From Deltaproteobacteria bacterium (lineage in GTDB: Bacteria > Desulfobacterota > Desulfobacteria > Desulfobacterales > JAUVVS01), in contig JAUVVS010000076.1 in the NCBI GenBank assembly GCA_030604545.1, forward strand, positions 1-7,943: 7,943 nucleotides of DNA, read 5' to 3'. Positions 6,084 through 7,943 of this stretch are shown in pieces (position 1 is the first letter of the stretch; each line of letters starts with the position of its first letter). The notes beneath the pieces are model-generated. The model ran no database searches. It had not been told where the DNA came from and saw only the letters and a list, made by a program, of their open reading frames with translations. Position numbers and translations under genes: made by a program.

Positions 6084-6572
6084 ATGTACTTAAAACAAGC
6101 GGACATATTTTGGGGAATAAATAAGGATATCGTGAAGAAAATTATGGATATCACCATACAGGAATCTTTTAAGAAAGGAGACTTCCTGTTTTCCGAGGGG
6201 GATCACGCCTTACACTTTTTTATTCTGCTTAAAGGGCGCGTTAAGTTGATCCTCGGAGAAGCTGGACCGGTGGTTTACATCGTAAGCCATGCCGGAGAAG
6301 CTTTTGGTTGGTCAAGCCTTATCGATCGCGATAGTTATTCCGCATCTGCAATGTGTATAGAGCCGACCAAGCTACTCAAAATTGAAAAGAATCAATTGCA
6401 AAATATTTTTGACAAAGATCCGGCCAATGGACTCATTTTCTTCAAACACCTTGCAGGAACGATAGGAAATCGTTTGCTTGAGAGCTACAAGATGGTTTCT
6501 GCCGCGACCCAAACAAAGGCTTCTCCATCCTTTGGCACAGGCCAAACTATAGAGTCAGCAACAATTGAATAA
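6084..6572 (+). CDS. Cyclic-nucleotide-binding-fold protein without DNA-binding domain
   Basis: A 162-residue protein with the Crp/Fnr-type sensor beta-barrel only. ESFKKGDFLFSEGD (27-40), FFILLKGRVKLIL (45-57) and GEAFGWSSLIDRDSYSAS (71-88) match the conserved cNMP_binding pattern, and a long helix covers about 113-140. The usual HTH that would follow is absent, and the chain ends in a low-complexity Ser/Thr-rich tail (140-162). In the phosphate-binding cassette, the Glu of the canonical 'GELGL' is Trp76, and no Arg is present where 'RSA' normally holds the cyclic phosphate (YSASA, 85-89). cAMP binding in the standard way is therefore unlikely. The start is supported by AAAGGAGG at 6072-6079. 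It lies 36 bases after the STAS gene and probably shares its transcript. It may sense another ligand or act by protein contact. Confidence 0.85.
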   Translation: MYLKQADIFWGINKDIVKKIMDITIQESFKKGDFLFSEGDHALHFFILLKGRVKLILGEAGPVVYIVSHAGEAFGWSSLIDRDSYSASAMCIEPTKLLKIEKNQLQNIFDKDPANGLIFFKHLAGTIGNRLLESYKMVSAATQTKASPSFGTGQTIESATIE

Positions 6573-6618
6573 CAAAAGAGATATTAGGTTTTTGAGAAAT
6601 TACAAATATGGTAACATT

Positions 6619-7092
6619 ATGAGACAAAAATATGTAATTTTTAAAAACGATGAGAAAAATGAGCTAATACTCAAAGCATTTACCGAGTTAGATAACGCAG
6701 AGTCGGTTCTTACCTGCGAGGAGACATATGATGAGAAGATTATTAAATCTACAATTCCAAAGGGTAAAAAGGCTCTTGTTTCGATATTGAGGACTCAAAA
6801 TATATATCCACCCGGTCTCTATGCCGAGATAATAGCCGAATCAGTCATGGAATTGTATGATTCCAAAAATATTAATACAAAAGAGCTTTTGTTTGACGAT
6901 ATGACTTTCTTAAAAAAAGGGACGAAAACATATATAGCTACAGATAATATTGAATACGAGAAAATAGAGTCCGATGAAATTTTTGATGATGATTTTAACA
7001 TCAATTATGAGACAAAAGATACATTAAATGAGGATGGATTTATTCTAAACTTTGAAGAAGATGAACTAATCGATATTGAATGCGAGATTTAA
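6619..7092 (+). CDS. Acidic protein of unknown function
   Basis: A 157-residue protein if ATG 6619 is used. I do not recognise the family. The N-terminal two thirds look like a compact mixed alpha/beta domain: RQKYVIF, a helix at about 12-27, IPKGKKALVSILRTQ (46-60), YPPGLYAEIIAESVMELYD (63-81). Residues 116-157 are extremely acidic, 17 Asp/Glu and one Lys, and contain two loosely similar segments (DDDFNINYE and EDGFILNFE). It has no signal peptide or membrane segment. A longer form from TTG 6565 would overlap the end of the preceding gene by 8 bases. Neither start has a good ribosome binding site, and I prefer the ATG. Base composition falls clearly towards the 3' end (15 of 60 bases are G or C at 6961-7020), unlike the metabolic genes. 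It is the last gene of the small cluster. Confidence 0.72.
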   Translation: MRQKYVIFKNDEKNELILKAFTELDNAESVLTCEETYDEKIIKSTIPKGKKALVSILRTQNIYPPGLYAEIIAESVMELYDSKNINTKELLFDDMTFLKKGTKTYIATDNIEYEKIESDEIFDDDFNINYETKDTLNEDGFILNFEEDELIDIECEI

Positions 7093-7097
7093 ACATA

Positions 7098-7137
7098 GTA
7101 ACCGTTCACCGTTCAGAGGTTCAGGGTTCACGGTTAC
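7098..7137. repeat. 40-base TTCA repeat element with GTAACCGT/ACGGTTAC ends; terminator-like
   Basis: GTAACCGT (7098-7105) and ACGGTTAC (7130-7137) form a perfect 8-base inverted repeat. Between and overlapping them, TTCA recurs at 7105, 7112, 7120 and 7127, that is every 7-8 bases. It lies in the 60-base gap between two convergent genes and is followed on the plus strand by GGC and five Ts (7141-7145). The hairpin could thus end transcription of the acidic-protein gene, although its loop is large (24 bases). Confidence 0.65.
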
Positions 7138-7152
7138 GGCTTTTTAAATATA

Positions 7153-7773
7153 TCAACGTTTAAACAAATAAAAATATTTCATAACTCTTTTCACGTAATT
7201 TTCTGTCTCTTTTATAGGAGGTATACCATTATAATAATCGACCATATTTGGGCCGGCATTATAAGCGGCCAGCGCAAGTTGTAACTTTCCCTCATATTTA
7301 TCTATTAGTTGTTTGAAATAACGCGTCCCGCCCATAATATTTTCCAATGGATTAAATGGATCACTTATTTTAAGAGTATTGACATTTTGGGGCATGATTT
7401 GCATAAGTCCCAATGCTCCGGCTTTTGAAACCGCCCGTGGATCAAAATCTGACTCTGCTTTGATGACAGCTTTTATCAGCGGAAATAAAACTCCATGCCG
7501 TTTTGACGCTTCTTCTATTAACCGATCATATTTATCTGTTGAATGTGTATTTGATGATCTTCTAGACTTTTCTTTTATATAAATTTTATATTTTGACGAT
7601 GTTGGCGTATTAGTAAAGTGAAGCACACCTTCGGTGTCTATATACATATATATATCAGCATAAACAGGTAAAACAGACGTAAAAATTATTATAACCATAA
7701 AAATTGTCCATCTGTTTGTTATTCCAGCTTTAGCTTTTTCGGGCACAACTTTCACTTTTATAAGATCCGACAT
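7153..7773 (-). CDS. Lytic transglycosylase (SLT domain) with DUF4124-like N-terminus
   Basis: A 206-residue periplasmic or membrane-anchored enzyme that would cleave the glycan strand of peptidoglycan to give 1,6-anhydro-muramyl ends. Residues 22-39 form a hydrophobic segment ending in PVYAD, a signal peptide or anchor after a long charged N-terminus. ADIYMYIDTEGVLHFTNTPT (39-58) resembles the DUF4124 domain common before SLT domains. The SLT domain (about 84-200) has IKAESDFDP with catalytic Glu107, GALGLMQIMP (119-128), AAYNAGP (169-175) and ENYVKRV (191-197), all family hallmarks, so it should be active. The predicted ATG at 7773 has no clear Shine-Dalgarno. An in-frame ATG at 7698 (residue 26) would leave a shortened hydrophobic segment, so the longer form is preferred. 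It is transcribed against its neighbours and bracketed by two related repeats. Confidence 0.9.
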   Translation of the reverse strand: MSDLIKVKVVPEKAKAGITNRWTIFMVIIIFTSVLPVYADIYMYIDTEGVLHFTNTPTSSKYKIYIKEKSRRSSNTHSTDKYDRLIEEASKRHGVLFPLIKAVIKAESDFDPRAVSKAGALGLMQIMPQNVNTLKISDPFNPLENIMGGTRYFKQLIDKYEGKLQLALAAYNAGPNMVDYYNGIPPIKETENYVKRVMKYFYLFKR

Positions 7774-7943
7774 GGTTAAACAAAATTGTAACCGTTCAGG
7801 GGTTCAAGGTTCAGCGTTCAAAGGTTATCGGTTTGACGAAAATCTATACATTTTCATCATGATACGGTCATAGTGCATAAATCAAGATCTTAGGTTTAAA
7901 TTTTAACGCGCGCGATTTTTTACTCCTAACGTCCATGAAATCC
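7774..7943. other. Right-end non-coding region
   Basis: This holds the second TTCA repeat (7788-7827) and then about 115 AT-rich bases with an alternating GCGCGCG stretch at about 7908-7914. It lies upstream of the transglycosylase and should contain its promoter, but I find no convincing -35/-10 pair on the minus strand. A 24-codon minus-strand frame is open to the right edge and ends with the stop at 7868-7870. It is Lys/Arg-rich and too short to call. Confidence 0.45.
7788..7827. repeat. Second TTCA repeat element, upstream of the transglycosylase
   Basis: It begins GTAACCGTTCA exactly like the element at 7098 and has TTCA at 7795, 7803, 7810 and 7817 (spacing 8, 7, 7), ending in GGTTAT, which pairs with GTAACC apart from one G-T position. 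It is in the same orientation as the copy at 7098-7137, so the two flank the transglycosylase gene as direct repeats of an element that is itself an imperfect inverted repeat. Confidence 0.62.

Noticed and set aside
6565..6618. TTG start for the acidic protein
   Set aside because: No ribosome binding site, Lys/Arg/Asn/Tyr-rich added residues unlike the rest; ATG 6619 preferred, although translational coupling by the 8-base overlap cannot be excluded.
7098..7827. TTCA repeats as a CRISPR array or insertion sequence
   Set aside because: The units are 7-8 bases with no spacers, no cas genes are present, and the enclosed gene is a transglycosylase, not a transposase.
7868..7942. Minus-strand frame open to the right edge as the 3' end of a gene
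   Set aside because: Only 24 codons, basic and of no recognisable family; an open frame of this length is expected by chance.

Overview
The window looks like chromosomal DNA from a Gram-negative anaerobe, probably a Desulfobacterales-type deltaproteobacterium (Desulfobacterota). I infer this from gene style: a group II branched-chain aminotransferase, a eukaryotic-type UDP-glucose pyrophosphorylase, a GAF-like/HisKA_3 kinase paired with a NarL/FixJ regulator, moderate-to-low GC, and intergenic TTCA/CTGAA-type repeats. No rRNA, tRNA or marker gene fixes the taxonomy. I see no CRISPR array, transposase or phage gene.

Layout. Positions 1-294 hold the 3' end of an ABC-transporter ATPase gene (TOBE domain). 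A 374-base gap follows, with a period-7 repeat block, small inverted repeats and a possible leader peptide. At 669-4962 four plus-strand genes are packed together: branched-chain aminotransferase (ilvE), UTP-glucose-1-phosphate uridylyltransferase, a cytoplasmic histidine kinase whose TTG start overlaps the previous stop, and its LuxR-type response regulator, which overlaps the kinase by 23 bases. A 136-base gap (4963-5098) carries three CCCTAT repeats that could be an operator. At 5099-7092 there are five small plus-strand genes: a four-cysteine mini-protein, a stand-alone receiver, a STAS protein, a cyclic-nucleotide-binding-fold protein without a DNA-binding domain, and an acidic protein I do not recognise. 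At 7153-7773 on the minus strand is a lytic transglycosylase with a DUF4124-like N-terminus. It is bracketed by two related 40-base repeats. The last 170 bases hold no convincing gene.

How the parts may work together. The kinase/regulator pair is a complete and ordinary two-component system. The five-gene cluster after it is the most interesting part. Each of its three recognisable signalling folds has lost the residue that normally carries its signal: the receiver has Asn52 where the phospho-acceptor Asp should be, the STAS protein has Glu-Pro-Phe-Gly in place of Asp-Ser-Ser-Gly, and the cNMP-fold protein lacks both the phosphate-binding Glu/Arg pair and an HTH. They may therefore act through protein contacts or unusual ligands rather than through phosphorylation or cAMP. 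This is inference from sequence. Whether the cluster is conserved elsewhere is the decisive open question.
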